NCBI RefSeq assembly: GCF_001307295.1
Contig: NZ_CP012700.1
Span: forward strand, 3,971,001-4,035,000
DNA from: Sphingopyxis macrogoltabida
GTDB lineage: Bacteria; Pseudomonadota; Alphaproteobacteria; Sphingomonadales; Sphingomonadaceae
Reading direction: 5' to 3'
Length of the DNA: 64,000 nucleotides
The notes beneath the pieces were generated by a model. It saw only the letters and a list, made by a program, of their open reading frames with translations. It was not told the origin of the DNA and ran no database searches. Of the stretch, positions 40,016-48,869 are shown piece after piece. Position numbers and translations under genes: made by a program. Within the stretch, counting starts at the first letter, position 1. Every line of letters starts with the position of its first letter.

Positions 40016-43000
40016 CTATCCAGCCATCAGCGCCGCATTGCCGCCTGCGGCGGTGACATCGGTGCTGATCGTCTTTTCCTCGGCGAAACGGTGCAGATAA
40101 TGCGGCCCGCCCGCCTTCGGCCCCGTCCCCGACAGCCCGCGGCCGCCGAAGGGCTGCGAGCCGACGATGGCGCCGATCTGGTTGCGGTTGACATAGACGT
40201 TGCCGACCTGCGCGCGCGCCGCGACATGCGCCGCCACCCCGTCGATGCGCGTGTGGACGCCCAAGGTCAGGCCATAGCCCGAGGCGTTGATCGCATCGAT
40301 CAGCTGATCGAGCTCGCCGCCTTTCCATGTCGCAACGTGGAGCACCGGCCCGAAAATCTCGCGCTTCAGGTCGGCGACATGGTCGAGCCGGATCAGCACC
40401 GGCGGCACGAAATGGCCGTCGGCGGGCAGATTCGTCCGCCCCGCCTCGGCGATGACGCGCCCCGCCGCGCGCGCTTCCGCGACATAGGCGGCGATATTCG
40501 CCTGCGCCTCGTCGTCGATGATCGGGCCGACGTCGGTGGCGAGCAGCGCCGGGTCGCCGACATTGAGTTCGGCCATCGCGCCCGCGACCATTTCGATCAT
40601 TCCGTCGGCGACATCCTCCTGCACGCAGAGCAGGCGCAGCGCCGAGCAGCGCTGCCCCGCCGACTGGAAGGCGCTGGCGACGGCGTCGCGCGCGACCTGT
40701 TCGGGGAGCGCGGTCGAATCGACGATCATCGCATTGGCGCCGCCGGTTTCGGCGATCAGCGTCGCGATCGGCCCGTCGCGCATCGCCAGCCCGCGATTGA
40801 TCGCGCGCGCAACCTCAGTCGAGCCGGTAAAGGCGACGCCAATGATATCGGCATGGCCGGTCAGCGCGACCCCGACGGTCTCGCCGCGGCCGGGCAGGAA
40901 CGCGAGCACATCGCCGGGAATGCCCGCTTCGAGCAGCAGTTCCACCGCCGCATGGGCGATCAGCGGCGTCTGCTCGGCGGGTTTGGCCAGCACGGCGTTG
41001 CCCGCCGCGAGCGCCGCCGACACCTGCCCGAGGAAGATGGCGAGCGGGAAGTTCCACGGGCTGATGCAGGTAAAGATGCCCTTGCCTTCGAGGATCAGTT
41101 CGTTGCGCTCGCCGGTCGGCCCTGGGAGCGCGACGGGGTAAGTGAAATCGGCACGCGCCTGCCCCGCATAATAGCGCAGGAAGTCGATTGCCTCGCGCAC
41201 CTCGGCGATCGCATCGACGAGCGTCTTGCCCGCTTCGTCGATCGCAAGGCCGAGGAACTGCGCGTCGCGTTCCTCGAGCAGGTCGGCGGCGCGTTCGAGC
41301 CGTTCGGCGCGGAAGGCGCCGCCGGCGAGGCTCCAGTCGTCCTGCGCCGCGCGAGCAAGGGCAACCGCGTCGGCGACCGCCGCGGTGTCGGCCTCGATCA
41401 CCTGTCCGACTGCAGCACCGGTCGCGGGGTTGCGGACTGGTTCGGCCTTGCCGCTGCGCGGGCTGCCGCCGACGATCGGCGCCGCAACGGCATCGCTCCG
41501 CCGCGCCTTCGCGATCGCGGCGACCAGCGCCTCGGGCACGCCGGGCTCGCCCAAGTCGTAACCGCGCGAATTGCGGCGGTGGAGCCCGAACAGCTGGAGG
41601 CCGGTCGCGATCGTCGATGCCGGCTTGCTCGCGACGCTGCGCGGGTCGACCGCAAGCTGTTCGGCGGTGACGTCGGGATCGGAAAATTGGTGCACGAAGC
41701 TGGAGTTCGCGCCATTTTCGAGCAGGCGGCGGACAAGATAAGCCAACAGGTCGCGGTGCGTGCCGACCGGCGCATACACGCGCACCGGGCGCCGCGGCGG
41801 GAACAGCGCGACGAGCGCATCATGCGCGCCTTCGCCCATGCCGTGCAGCCGCTGCAGTTCGTAATCGCCGCCCGCAAACAGTTCGGACACAAACGCCAGC
41901 GTCATCGCATTGTGGCTGGCAAAAGCCGGATAGATGCAATCCTGACAGTCGCGCAGCAACTGCGCGCAGCGAAGGTAATTGAGATCGGTGTGGAGCTTTT
42001 CGGTGAACACCGGGAAATCGCCGAGCCCGAGCGCCTGCGCGCGCTTGATCTCGGTATCCCAATAGGCGCCCTTGACGAGGCGCATCGACAGCTTGACGCC
42101 GCGCGCGCGCGCCCTTGCCGCGAGCCAGTCGATCACCGCCGGCGCGCGCTTCTGATAGGCCTGGATGACGATGCCGAGCCCGGTCCAGCCGTCAGCGATT
42201 CCGGCGTCGATGAGCGCCGCGAACACGTCCATATGGGGTTCGAGCCGGTCGCTTTCCTCGGCGTCGATCATCAGCGGGATGTTCACCGCACGCGCGGCGC
42301 GCGCCAGTTCGATAACGCGCGGGATCAGCTCTTCCTGCACACGCGCCGGCTGCAGATATTCATAGCGCGGGTGGAGCGCCGACAGCTTGATCGAGATGCC
42401 GTGATTGGCGTGCGGGTCGCCCGGCTTCGCCGCCTTGCCGATCCGCGCGATCGCACCCGCATAGCTGTCATAATAGCGCGCGGCATCCTCGGCGGTGCGC
42501 GCCGCCTCGCCGAGCATGTCGAAACTCGCCAGTTCCGATTTTTCCTTGTCGGCGCGCCTGACCGCCGCGTCGATCGTTTCGCCCATCACGAATTGCTGGC
42601 CGAGTAATTTCATCGCGGCGAGCGCCGCCTGACGGATCACCGGCTCGCCCGAGCGGCGGATCATCGACTTCAGCAAGCTCAGCGGATTCGCCTTGCTGCC
42701 CATCGCGCCCAGCATCAGCGTCGCCGACCCCAGCGACAGGCCGCGCGCCGATAGCGCGACGATCAGCGGGCTGTCTTCATCGTCGCCCTCGGCCCAGTGC
42801 CGCCCCGCGATCTTGTCGCGGATCAGCGCGTTGGCGGTCGCATTGTCGGGTACGCGCAGCAGCGCCTCGGCAAGGCACATCAGCACGACGCCCTCTTCGG
42901 TCGACAGGCGATAGCGGTTCATCAACTGCGCGACGAGCGTCTCGCGCTCGCCTTCGTCCTTGGCACGGCGGATGATCGTCAGTCCGCGCTGCGTCACCGC

Positions 43001-43111
43001 GGCGACACTGGCGGACGATGTCGCCAGCGCGGCGCGCAGATCGGCGACGATATCGGCTTCGGGACGGCGGGCGAGCGTGCGCAGCGCGGCGCGATCGTTG
43101 GTCTGGGTCAT
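40016..43111 (-). CDS. putA: Bifunctional proline dehydrogenase / L-glutamate gamma-semialdehyde dehydrogenase
   Basis: The 1031-residue enzyme oxidises proline to glutamate in two steps, passing electrons to FAD/quinone and then NAD. The N-terminal half (about 100-460) is the TIM-barrel proline dehydrogenase with KLSALHPRYE, RLVKGAYWDTEIKRAQ and YAPVGTHRDLLAYLVRRLLENGANSSFV. The C-terminal half (about 540-1010) is an aldehyde dehydrogenase with PWNFPLAIFLGQ, FTGSTEVAR and the catalytic Cys in FQSAGQRCSALRL. It lacks the N-terminal ribbon-helix-helix of E. coli PutA, so it does not repress itself. Control is probably by the Lrp-family gene divergently transcribed 97 bases away. Confidence 0.96.
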   Translation of the reverse strand: MTQTNDRAALRTLARRPEADIVADLRAALATSSASVAAVTQRGLTIIRRAKDEGERETLVAQLMNRYRLSTEEGVVLMCLAEALLRVPDNATANALIRDKIAGRHWAEGDDEDSPLIVALSARGLSLGSATLMLGAMGSKANPLSLLKSMIRRSGEPVIRQAALAAMKLLGQQFVMGETIDAAVRRADKEKSELASFDMLGEAARTAEDAARYYDSYAGAIARIGKAAKPGDPHANHGISIKLSALHPRYEYLQPARVQEELIPRVIELARAARAVNIPLMIDAEESDRLEPHMDVFAALIDAGIADGWTGLGIVIQAYQKRAPAVIDWLAARARARGVKLSMRLVKGAYWDTEIKRAQALGLGDFPVFTEKLHTDLNYLRCAQLLRDCQDCIYPAFASHNAMTLAFVSELFAGGDYELQRLHGMGEGAHDALVALFPPRRPVRVYAPVGTHRDLLAYLVRRLLENGANSSFVHQFSDPDVTAEQLAVDPRSVASKPASTIATGLQLFGLHRRNSRGYDLGEPGVPEALVAAIAKARRSDAVAAPIVGGSPRSGKAEPVRNPATGAAVGQVIEADTAAVADAVALARAAQDDWSLAGGAFRAERLERAADLLEERDAQFLGLAIDEAGKTLVDAIAEVREAIDFLRYYAGQARADFTYPVALPGPTGERNELILEGKGIFTCISPWNFPLAIFLGQVSAALAAGNAVLAKPAEQTPLIAHAAVELLLEAGIPGDVLAFLPGRGETVGVALTGHADIIGVAFTGSTEVARAINRGLAMRDGPIATLIAETGGANAMIVDSTALPEQVARDAVASAFQSAGQRCSALRLLCVQEDVADGMIEMVAGAMAELNVGDPALLATDVGPIIDDEAQANIAAYVAEARAAGRVIAEAGRTNLPADGHFVPPVLIRLDHVADLKREIFGPVLHVATWKGGELDQLIDAINASGYGLTLGVHTRIDGVAAHVAARAQVGNVYVNRNQIGAIVGSQPFGGRGLSGTGPKAGGPHYLHRFAEEKTISTDVTAAGGNAALMAG

Positions 43112-43208
43112 GGCGCATGATAGCGCATATCGGTCGGTCGATCCGACTTCATATTCGTCCTGAAGTTTATGATTTGACCTATTTCACGTATAATCTTAGT
43201 CTATTTGT
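43112..43208 (+). promoter_or_regulatory. Divergent putA-lrp control region
   Basis: This AT-richer 97-base gap separates divergent putA and its likely regulator. TATAAT at 43189-43194 is a good -10 hexamer for the plus strand, but no strong -35 is at the right distance. The AT-rich stretch 43165-43200 is a reasonable binding zone for an Lrp-type activator. Confidence 0.45.
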
Positions 43209-43679
43209 ATGAAAAATGAATCTTCGACAGTCGATATGGACGAATTCGACCGGAAGATTCTCGCGATTCTCGGCCAAAACGGCCGCATCACCTTCACCGA
43301 GCTTGCGCAGCGCGTCGGCCTGTCGAAAACCCCGTGCCAGCAGCGCGTCAAGCGCCTGCAGGAAAGCGGGCTGATCATCGGCTTTCGCGCGATCATCGAC
43401 CCCGCAAAGGTCGGGCTCGACCATGTCGCCTTTGCCGAGGTCAAACTTTCCGACACGCGCGAGGAAGCGCTGCGCCAGTTCAACGCGGCGGTCCGCCAGA
43501 TCGCCGAGGTCGAGGAATGCCACATGATCGCGAGCAGCTTCGACTATCTGCTCAAGGTGCGCACCGCTGACATTCGCCGTTACCGCATCGTGCTGGGCGA
43601 AAAAATATCGAGCCTGCCGCACGTCGCCAGCACCTCGACCTTCGTTGCGATGGAAACGATCCTCGAATCGGCGCGCTAA
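43209..43679 (+). CDS. Lrp/AsnC-family regulator, probable proline-responsive activator of putA
   Basis: The protein of up to 156 residues has the Lrp helix-turn-helix MDEFDRKILAILGQNGRITFTELAQRVGLSKTPCQQRVKRLQESGLI and a C-terminal RAM/AsnC ligand domain (about 75-145, VAFAEVKL through VRTADIRRYRIVLGEKISSLPHV). The same pairing of a divergent Lrp-family gene with putA is the PutR/BkdR arrangement known in alphaproteobacteria, in which proline activates putA. Two starts are possible, ATG 43209 and ATG 43236 (MDEFDRK). The second begins at the conserved family start and leaves a normal leader after TATAAT at 43189. Neither has a strong ribosome-binding site. Confidence 0.88.
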   Translation: MKNESSTVDMDEFDRKILAILGQNGRITFTELAQRVGLSKTPCQQRVKRLQESGLIIGFRAIIDPAKVGLDHVAFAEVKLSDTREEALRQFNAAVRQIAEVEECHMIASSFDYLLKVRTADIRRYRIVLGEKISSLPHVASTSTFVAMETILESAR

Positions 43680-43705
43680 GCTGGACTCAAGGCACCTCCC
43701 CAATC

Positions 43706-43780
43706 TCGTCACCCCGGACTTGATCCGGGGTCCATGACGACGGCCGTTGCCTGGACCCCGGATCAAGTCCGGGGTGACGA
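43706..43780 (+). repeat. Intergenic hairpin element (CGTCACCCCGGACTTGATCC family)
   Basis: The 75-base element has perfect inverted arms starting TCGTCACCCCGGACTTG on both ends (43706-43733 and 43752-43780). Each arm also contains its own small palindrome (CCCCGGA...TCCGGGG). It fills much of the 195-base gap between the lrp and arr genes; nothing else is seen there. Related copies lie at 55921-55991 and 62134-62236. Confidence 0.85.
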
Positions 43781-43874
43781 AGAGGACCAAGTCACCATAG
43801 GGATCAAGGCCCGGCGCGTTTGACATCGTCTCCCGATTCGCTTTCCCTGCCCCGACCCCGCTGCGAGCCAAGCC

Positions 43875-44291
43875 ATGACTGACACCCCCACCGGCCCCGA
43901 TACCGGCGCCATCTTCTATCACGGCACGCGTTCCGACCTGAAGGCGGGCGACCTGCTCGTCGCCGGCTGGACGGGCAATTACCGTTCCGAACCGCTGTCG
44001 TGGATCTATTTTTCGGCGACGCTCGACGCCGCGATCTGGGGCTGCGAGCTGGCGCGCGGCGAAGGCCGCGAGCGCATCTATATCGTCGCGCCGACCGGCG
44101 ACTGGTTCGACGACCCGAACCTCACCGACAAGAAATTCCCCGGCAATCCGACGCGCAGCTATCGCAGCCGCGCGCCGCTGCGCATCGTCGGCGAGGTCGC
44201 TAGCTGGGAGCCGCACGCACCCGAGGTGCTGCAAGCGATGAAGGAAAATCTCGCCAGGCTGAAGGCCGAGGGCGCGCCGATCATCGATTGA
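43875..44291 (+). CDS. arr: NAD-dependent rifampin ADP-ribosyltransferase (Arr family)
   Basis: The 138-residue protein is the full length of Arr enzymes, which inactivate rifamycins by ADP-ribosylation. It carries IFYHGTRSDLKAGDLL near the N terminus (the His of the HYE-type triad), WIYFSATLDAAIWGCELARGEGRERIYIVAPTG (43-77) and NLTDKKFPGNPTRSYRSRAPLRIVGEV (87-113), all highly similar to the mycobacterial and integron forms. Chromosomal Arr homologues are common in environmental bacteria and may have other targets. Base use and surroundings look chromosomal, with no integron or transposon features beside it. Confidence 0.92.
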   Translation: MTDTPTGPDTGAIFYHGTRSDLKAGDLLVAGWTGNYRSEPLSWIYFSATLDAAIWGCELARGEGRERIYIVAPTGDWFDDPNLTDKKFPGNPTRSYRSRAPLRIVGEVASWEPHAPEVLQAMKENLARLKAEGAPIID

Positions 44292-44377
44292 GCGCCCCTG
44301 CATGACGATCCCGGTATCCGGCGCTTGCAAAAGACACCGGTAGCAGTAGCAAGAGGCAAGAGCAGGGAGATACGATC

Positions 44378-45205
44378 ATGATCGCCGCCCCATTCGCCGC
44401 CGCGCTGCTGCTGGCGCTCGCCGCCCAATCGTCGGGCACGGCGGCCGCCCCCGGCCCCCGGCACCCCGCACCGGTTTTCGACAGCGTCCCGCCCGAACTG
44501 CCCGCGCTGACGCGCCCCGCCGTGCTGATCGTCAGCAAGACCAACGGCTATCGCCACGACAGCATCGCCGAGGCGGTTCCCGCGATCGAAGCGCTGGTGC
44601 GCTCGCGCGGCTGGAGCAGCTTTGCCACCGAAAATGCCGCGATCTTCAACCCCGAACAGCTCGCCCGCTTCGACGTCATCGTCTTCGCCAATGCCAGCGG
44701 CGACATCTATACCCCCGGCCAGCGCGCCGCCTTTCAGGCGTGGATCGCCAGGGGCGGCGGCTTCGTCGGCCTTCACAGCGCGGGCGACGGCAGCCACCCC
44801 GGCTGGTTCGTGCGGATGCGCGGCAACGGGAATTTCACCGGCCATCCGGGCGGCGCCGACCAGTTCCAGCCCGCCGATCTGGTGCTGACCGACCGGAGCC
44901 ATCCCGCGACGCGCCACCTGCCGCCGCGCTGGCGCTGGACCGACGAATATTATGCGTGGGACGCCCCGCCCGCCGCCGACGCGCATATTCTCGCCCGGCT
45001 CGACGAGGACAGCCTGCGGCTCGATGCGGCATATCGCATGGGCGATGGCCATGCGCTCGTCTGGTGGCGCTGCGAAGGCCGCGCCCGCATCTTCTATTCG
45101 GCGCTGGGTCACCGGGCCGAGGCCTGGTCCGACCCCACGCATCTCGAAATGCTCGACGGCGCGATCGGCTGGGCGGCTCGGGCAGAAGGGGCGGGCTGCG
45201 ATTGA
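44378..45205 (+). CDS. Exported ThuA-domain protein
   Basis: The 275-residue precursor has a signal peptide (about 1-20, ending AAQSSG) and one ThuA domain of the class-I glutamine amidotransferase-like fold: AVLIVSKTNGYRHDSIAEAVPAI, FDVIVFANASGDIYTPGQRAAFQAWIARGGGFVGLHSAGDGSH, and RIFYSALGHRAEAWSDP near the end. ThuA proteins are linked to sugar utilisation and interconversion, but substrates are mostly unknown. It stands between arr and a Thr-Pro lipoprotein on the same strand, with 69 to 86 bases between genes, so no tight operon is evident. Confidence 0.88.
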   Translation: MIAAPFAAALLLALAAQSSGTAAAPGPRHPAPVFDSVPPELPALTRPAVLIVSKTNGYRHDSIAEAVPAIEALVRSRGWSSFATENAAIFNPEQLARFDVIVFANASGDIYTPGQRAAFQAWIARGGGFVGLHSAGDGSHPGWFVRMRGNGNFTGHPGGADQFQPADLVLTDRSHPATRHLPPRWRWTDEYYAWDAPPAADAHILARLDEDSLRLDAAYRMGDGHALVWWRCEGRARIFYSALGHRAEAWSDPTHLEMLDGAIGWAARAEGAGCD

Positions 45206-45274
45206 GCGCGGCTTAATGCGATTGGCACGCGCCGCCGACCACGCTATCTATCTCTCGCAAAAGGGAGAAAGTCG

Positions 45275-46843
45275 ATGGCGACGGTCAAGCGCATCCACCG
45301 GCTGCTGCTCGGTGCCGCAGCCTGTTCGATGCTCGCGGCATGCGGCGGTGGAGACAGCGGCGGCGGAGTAGTGGTTGTTCCGCCGACGCCTACACCCACT
45401 CCGACGCCCACACCGACCCCGACACCTACTCCGACGCCTACACCGGTCGTGGCACCACCGAGTTGCCCCTTTGTCAGCGGCGCGGCTGCTTTCACGCTTG
45501 AAAATGCCGGCACTGTCACCGGACCGGAGGGAACGTGGCGTATGTGCCGACTCCCTTCGGATCTTGGCCTGCGTCGCGTCGGGCTCGTTTACGCGCCGGG
45601 CGTCGTCTATACGATCAAGGGACGCGTCGAGATCAACGGCGCTGACCCCGAACTCGAAGATAGCGTGGAATCTTCCATAAATTTTGCGCCCGGGACCATC
45701 CTCATGGCGGAAGACGCCGATTCCTATCTGGTTGTGGGACGTGGCGCCTGGCTGATTGCCGAAGGGACGCCGACGCGGCCAATCATTTTCACCAGCCGCG
45801 CGAATGTCGAGGGTACAGCGACCGACGTCAGCTCGAAGCAGTGGGGAGGCATCCTGACAGCGAACTGGGCGCCGATCAGCGACTGCGACGCACCGGCCGC
45901 GGTGCCCGGTTCGCGAAATTGCAAGCGTGAGCTTCTCCCTAGTTTCCCTTATGGCAGCAACATCGTCAATTATCGCGAAAGCCTGCTGCGCTACGTCCAG
46001 ATCCGTTATGCGGGCGCGCCGATTCCGGGTTCGGACCTCAGCGGCCTCGTCATGGCGGGTTCGCAGCCGGTGCGGACCCAGCACCATATCCAGGTGCACA
46101 ACAGCGGCCAGGGCATGTCGCTGCTCGGCGGGCGCGGCAATTTCCAGCATCTGTTGCTGACAGGGAACGACCGCCTCTATGCCGACGTCGGATATCAGGG
46201 CAATCTGCAATATGTCGTCGCGGCGCAGCGCGCGGGCGGTCCCGCCGGCCCGATCCTGAAGATCGATTCGGACGGCAACGAGGATGTAACGCTGCGCTCG
46301 CAGCTCCGGATGTCGAACTTCACCCTGCTCCAGCGCAACGGCGTGCCGGCCGGCGAAGCGGCGATCTCGATCCGCGGCGGCGCCGACCCCGCGCTCGTCA
46401 ACGGGCTGCTCGTCTCGCCGGGCGCGCCGTGCCTCGGCATCGGCGGCGCAGCGACGATCCAGGCCGCGAACCCGGCGATCGGCGAACTGGGCCCGCCGCG
46501 CATTTTCTCGGTATCGATGCAGTGCGGCAGCCCGCGCTTCGCGGGGTCGAACGGGGTAAGCGACGCCGACGTGCAGGCGATCTTCAACATGGGCACCAAC
46601 AACAGCGCGTCTTACACGCCCGGCCTGATCGGCGGCTTCGTCAACGGTGTCACCGAAACCGCGCTGACCGCCTATGATGCCAAGACGGTGGACGCCTTCT
46701 TCGACACCACACCCTATGTCGGCGCCGTCCGCGACGCGAACGACGACTGGTACAAGGGCTGGACGTGCAGTTCGTCGACCCTGCCCTTCGACGGCGCGGC
46801 GAGCGATTGCACGCGTATCCCGGTATTTCCCGCCGATCCGTAA
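45275..46843 (+). CDS. Surface-type lipoprotein with Thr-Pro stalk, probable beta-helix
   Basis: The 522-residue precursor has a lipobox (SMLAACGGG, Cys near residue 22), a Gly-rich stretch and about 11 Thr-Pro repeats, then a large domain rich in short beta-strands and Gly/Asn turns (IIFTSRANVEGTATDVSSKQWGGIL, LRYVQIRYAGAP, VHNSGQGMSLLGGRG). This resembles the parallel beta-helix type. The C terminus FFDTTPYVGAVRDANDDWYKGWTC is a motif seen in alphaproteobacterial surface lipoproteins. Function is unknown; binding or processing of a macromolecule at the surface is a guess. The stalk is like that of the GlcG-domain lipoprotein in the cytochrome operon. A nucleotide tandem repeat at about 45389-45450 encodes it. 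Confidence 0.7.
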   Translation: MATVKRIHRLLLGAAACSMLAACGGGDSGGGVVVVPPTPTPTPTPTPTPTPTPTPTPVVAPPSCPFVSGAAAFTLENAGTVTGPEGTWRMCRLPSDLGLRRVGLVYAPGVVYTIKGRVEINGADPELEDSVESSINFAPGTILMAEDADSYLVVGRGAWLIAEGTPTRPIIFTSRANVEGTATDVSSKQWGGILTANWAPISDCDAPAAVPGSRNCKRELLPSFPYGSNIVNYRESLLRYVQIRYAGAPIPGSDLSGLVMAGSQPVRTQHHIQVHNSGQGMSLLGGRGNFQHLLLTGNDRLYADVGYQGNLQYVVAAQRAGGPAGPILKIDSDGNEDVTLRSQLRMSNFTLLQRNGVPAGEAAISIRGGADPALVNGLLVSPGAPCLGIGGAATIQAANPAIGELGPPRIFSVSMQCGSPRFAGSNGVSDADVQAIFNMGTNNSASYTPGLIGGFVNGVTETALTAYDAKTVDAFFDTTPYVGAVRDANDDWYKGWTCSSSTLPFDGAASDCTRIPVFPADP

Positions 46844-46918
46844 CGGCAAGCGGCTTGCGTATCGCGCGCCCGCACCTAAACTGCCGCGACGGGTTCCTGC
46901 CGCACGGAAGAATCGACG

Positions 46919-47812
46919 ATGCGTCCGCTGACGACCCTCATTCTCGCGCTTTCCTGCTTCGCCGGAGCGGCGGCGCAGGAAAGCGCGCCGGCAACCGGCA
47001 AATCCGACATCGTCGTGATCGGCAAGAACGACCGCGAGCAGCGCGAGCGGCAGATCCGCGCCTTTGTCCGCGACCTCACCGACACACAGGGGATCGATCC
47101 GGTCGCGCGCTTCGACCGCGACGCGGTGTGTCCGGCGGCGGTCGGGCTGAGCGAAGCGCAGGATACCGCGGTGACCGCACGAATGCGCCGGGTCGCCATG
47201 TCGGCGAAGATGCGCGTCGCCGTCCCCGGCTGCCGCCCCAATGCGCTGGTCATCTTCGCGCAGGACAAGGAAGAATTGGTCCGCGCGCTGCTTCGCGCGC
47301 ATCCCGCCTATTTCAAGGGCGACGAAAACCGGCCGGTCGAACTCGCCAGCCGCCCCGGTCCTGCAGTCTCCTGGTATCTGGAGGATGTGGTCGATCGCAA
47401 CGGGACGTCGGTGCCGATGAACAACCAGCGCGGCTATCGCATATTGAGCTCGACCGATACGCCGTCGCGGATCGCCCCGACGACGCGGCCGATGATCGTC
47501 GCATCGGTTGTCGTGGTCGAATATCGCGCGCTTGCGGGGCTCACGACGACGCAGGTCGGCGATTATGCCGCGATGCGCGCCTTCACCCGCGCCGATCCCG
47601 AGCGGCTGGAAAAATTGAACGCGCCGACGATCCTGACGGTGCTGGAGGCGCCGATGGGCAGCGAGGTGCCGCCCACCCTGACCCATTGGGACCTCGCCTA
47701 TCTGCGCGGCTATAACGCGATCAGCACCGACCGCTTCGCACCGCAGCAGCGCGCCGAAATCGGCAGGGCGATGGTCCGCGACCTCGAAAGCGTCCCGCCG
47801 GCGAAAGAATGA
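46919..47812 (+). CDS. Exported protein of unknown function, paralogue A
   Basis: The 297-residue precursor has a signal peptide (1-19, ending AGAAAQES). The rest is an uncharacterised domain with KSDIVVIGKNDREQRERQIRAFVRDL, FDRDAVCPAAVGLSEAQ, CRPNALVIFAQDKEELVRAL and PPTLTHWDLAYLRGYNA. A second copy of this family lies at 49436-50326. They share the V-x-G, C-P-x-x-x-G-L, C-R-P-N-x-(V)-I, QVGDYAAMR and LTHWDL motifs in the same order. Two conserved cysteines probably form a disulfide. There is no known catalytic motif. It converges on the arylamine N-acetyltransferase gene. Confidence 0.7.
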   Translation: MRPLTTLILALSCFAGAAAQESAPATGKSDIVVIGKNDREQRERQIRAFVRDLTDTQGIDPVARFDRDAVCPAAVGLSEAQDTAVTARMRRVAMSAKMRVAVPGCRPNALVIFAQDKEELVRALLRAHPAYFKGDENRPVELASRPGPAVSWYLEDVVDRNGTSVPMNNQRGYRILSSTDTPSRIAPTTRPMIVASVVVVEYRALAGLTTTQVGDYAAMRAFTRADPERLEKLNAPTILTVLEAPMGSEVPPTLTHWDLAYLRGYNAISTDRFAPQQRAEIGRAMVRDLESVPPAKE

Positions 47813-47820
47813 GCCGCCGC

Positions 47821-48687
47821 TCAGGCCGGCACGGCTATCTCCGCGGTCGCGGCCCGCTCGATCGCGGTGCGCCAGTGCGGCCGCACCGGCAGCAGGAAAA
47901 TCGACGCCAGCGCCTCCTCGATCTCGTCGGCGCCAAGATAGCGCCGCTCGCTGCGCCCGTCGGCAAAGCGGATCGACAGCCGGTTGTCGCGCAACCCGTA
48001 ACGCGCCTCTGCGGTCGTCCGCGCGGCGATCAGCTGGTGGCGGAAATGCGAATCGGGGTGTGCCGCGGTGTACCAGTTGCCCACTTCGTAATCGATCGCC
48101 GGGGGCGACGCGTCCTCGATGGCATAGAGCGTCCGCCATTCATCGTCGATCAGCGCCGCGAGCCGCCATTCGGCCCCGCGCCGCGCGATGCGATAGGTTT
48201 CGTGCGGCGTTTCCTGCGGTGCGGCGACATCGAACGCGAGCGGCGCGGGCGGTACGGCGGCGCCGAAGCCGACATCGGCGAGCCACGCGCGTCCGTCGAG
48301 CATGACCCGCACCGCCATATGCGTCCGCGGCGTCGGCGGCGCATCGTCGGGCAGCATCCACCGGACGCGCGCGATCAGGCCTTCGGCGGCAAAGCCGAGC
48401 GCTCTCAACACGCGCAGGAACAGCCCGTTCTGTTCGAAGCAATAGCCACCGCGCCGCGCCGCGATCAGCTTGGCATCGACCGCCTCGGCGCCGATATCGA
48501 CGCCGGCGCCGGTGAGCGCGTCGATCGCCTCGAACGGGATCGCGGCGATATGGGCTGCCTGGAGCGCAGCGAGCACCTCGAGCGTCGGCGCCAGCGGTCC
48601 GTCATAGCCGATCCGCGCAAGGTAGCGCGGCAGGTCGACGTCGGGCGGGGCAGCAAAATCTGCGGTGGGTCGGGGGTCGTGCGGCAT
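47821..48687 (-). CDS. nat: Arylamine N-acetyltransferase
   Basis: The 288-residue cytoplasmic enzyme moves the acetyl group of acetyl-CoA to arylamines and hydrazines through a ping-pong mechanism. The Cys-His-Asp triad is intact: Cys83 in RRGGYCFEQN, His122 in PRTHMAVRV and Asp137 in WLADVGFG. The N-terminal part has YLARIGYDGPLAPTLEVLAALQAAHIAAIPFE, typical of the family. The length of about 280 is normal. It is flanked by the two paralogous exported proteins and a lipoprotein, all on the other strand. Confidence 0.93.
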   Translation of the reverse strand: MPHDPRPTADFAAPPDVDLPRYLARIGYDGPLAPTLEVLAALQAAHIAAIPFEAIDALTGAGVDIGAEAVDAKLIAARRGGYCFEQNGLFLRVLRALGFAAEGLIARVRWMLPDDAPPTPRTHMAVRVMLDGRAWLADVGFGAAVPPAPLAFDVAAPQETPHETYRIARRGAEWRLAALIDDEWRTLYAIEDASPPAIDYEVGNWYTAAHPDSHFRHQLIAARTTAEARYGLRDNRLSIRFADGRSERRYLGADEIEEALASIFLLPVRPHWRTAIERAATAEIAVPA

Positions 48688-48869
48688 GCCATTCTCCGGT
48701 CTCGCGAATCGTTCGCCGCATCTTATGAAAGCTCAACCTTGGTGGAGATCAAGCGATAAGCGGGAACCTGCGGGCGGTCTCGCGGGTCTATCCGGCATAA
48801 GCTTCCCCGCATGCCGCGCCAAACCCGGCGGGCACGCCGGCTCGCCGGCCCCCATCAGGAGTGAAGCAG

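Noticed and set aside
39836..42607. A 923-codon open frame opposite putA
   Set aside because: Antisense shadow of a clear enzyme; low-complexity Arg/Asp/Ala translation and no motifs.
45389..45450. Tandem repeat that could be mistaken for a CRISPR or VNTR array
   Set aside because: It encodes Thr-Pro pairs in frame within a lipoprotein; there are no spacers. The tract at 35716-35770 is the same case.
45248..48139. A 963-codon open frame on the minus strand across the lipoprotein and paralogue A genes
   Set aside because: It crosses two plus-strand genes with signal sequences and part of nat; translation is low-complexity.
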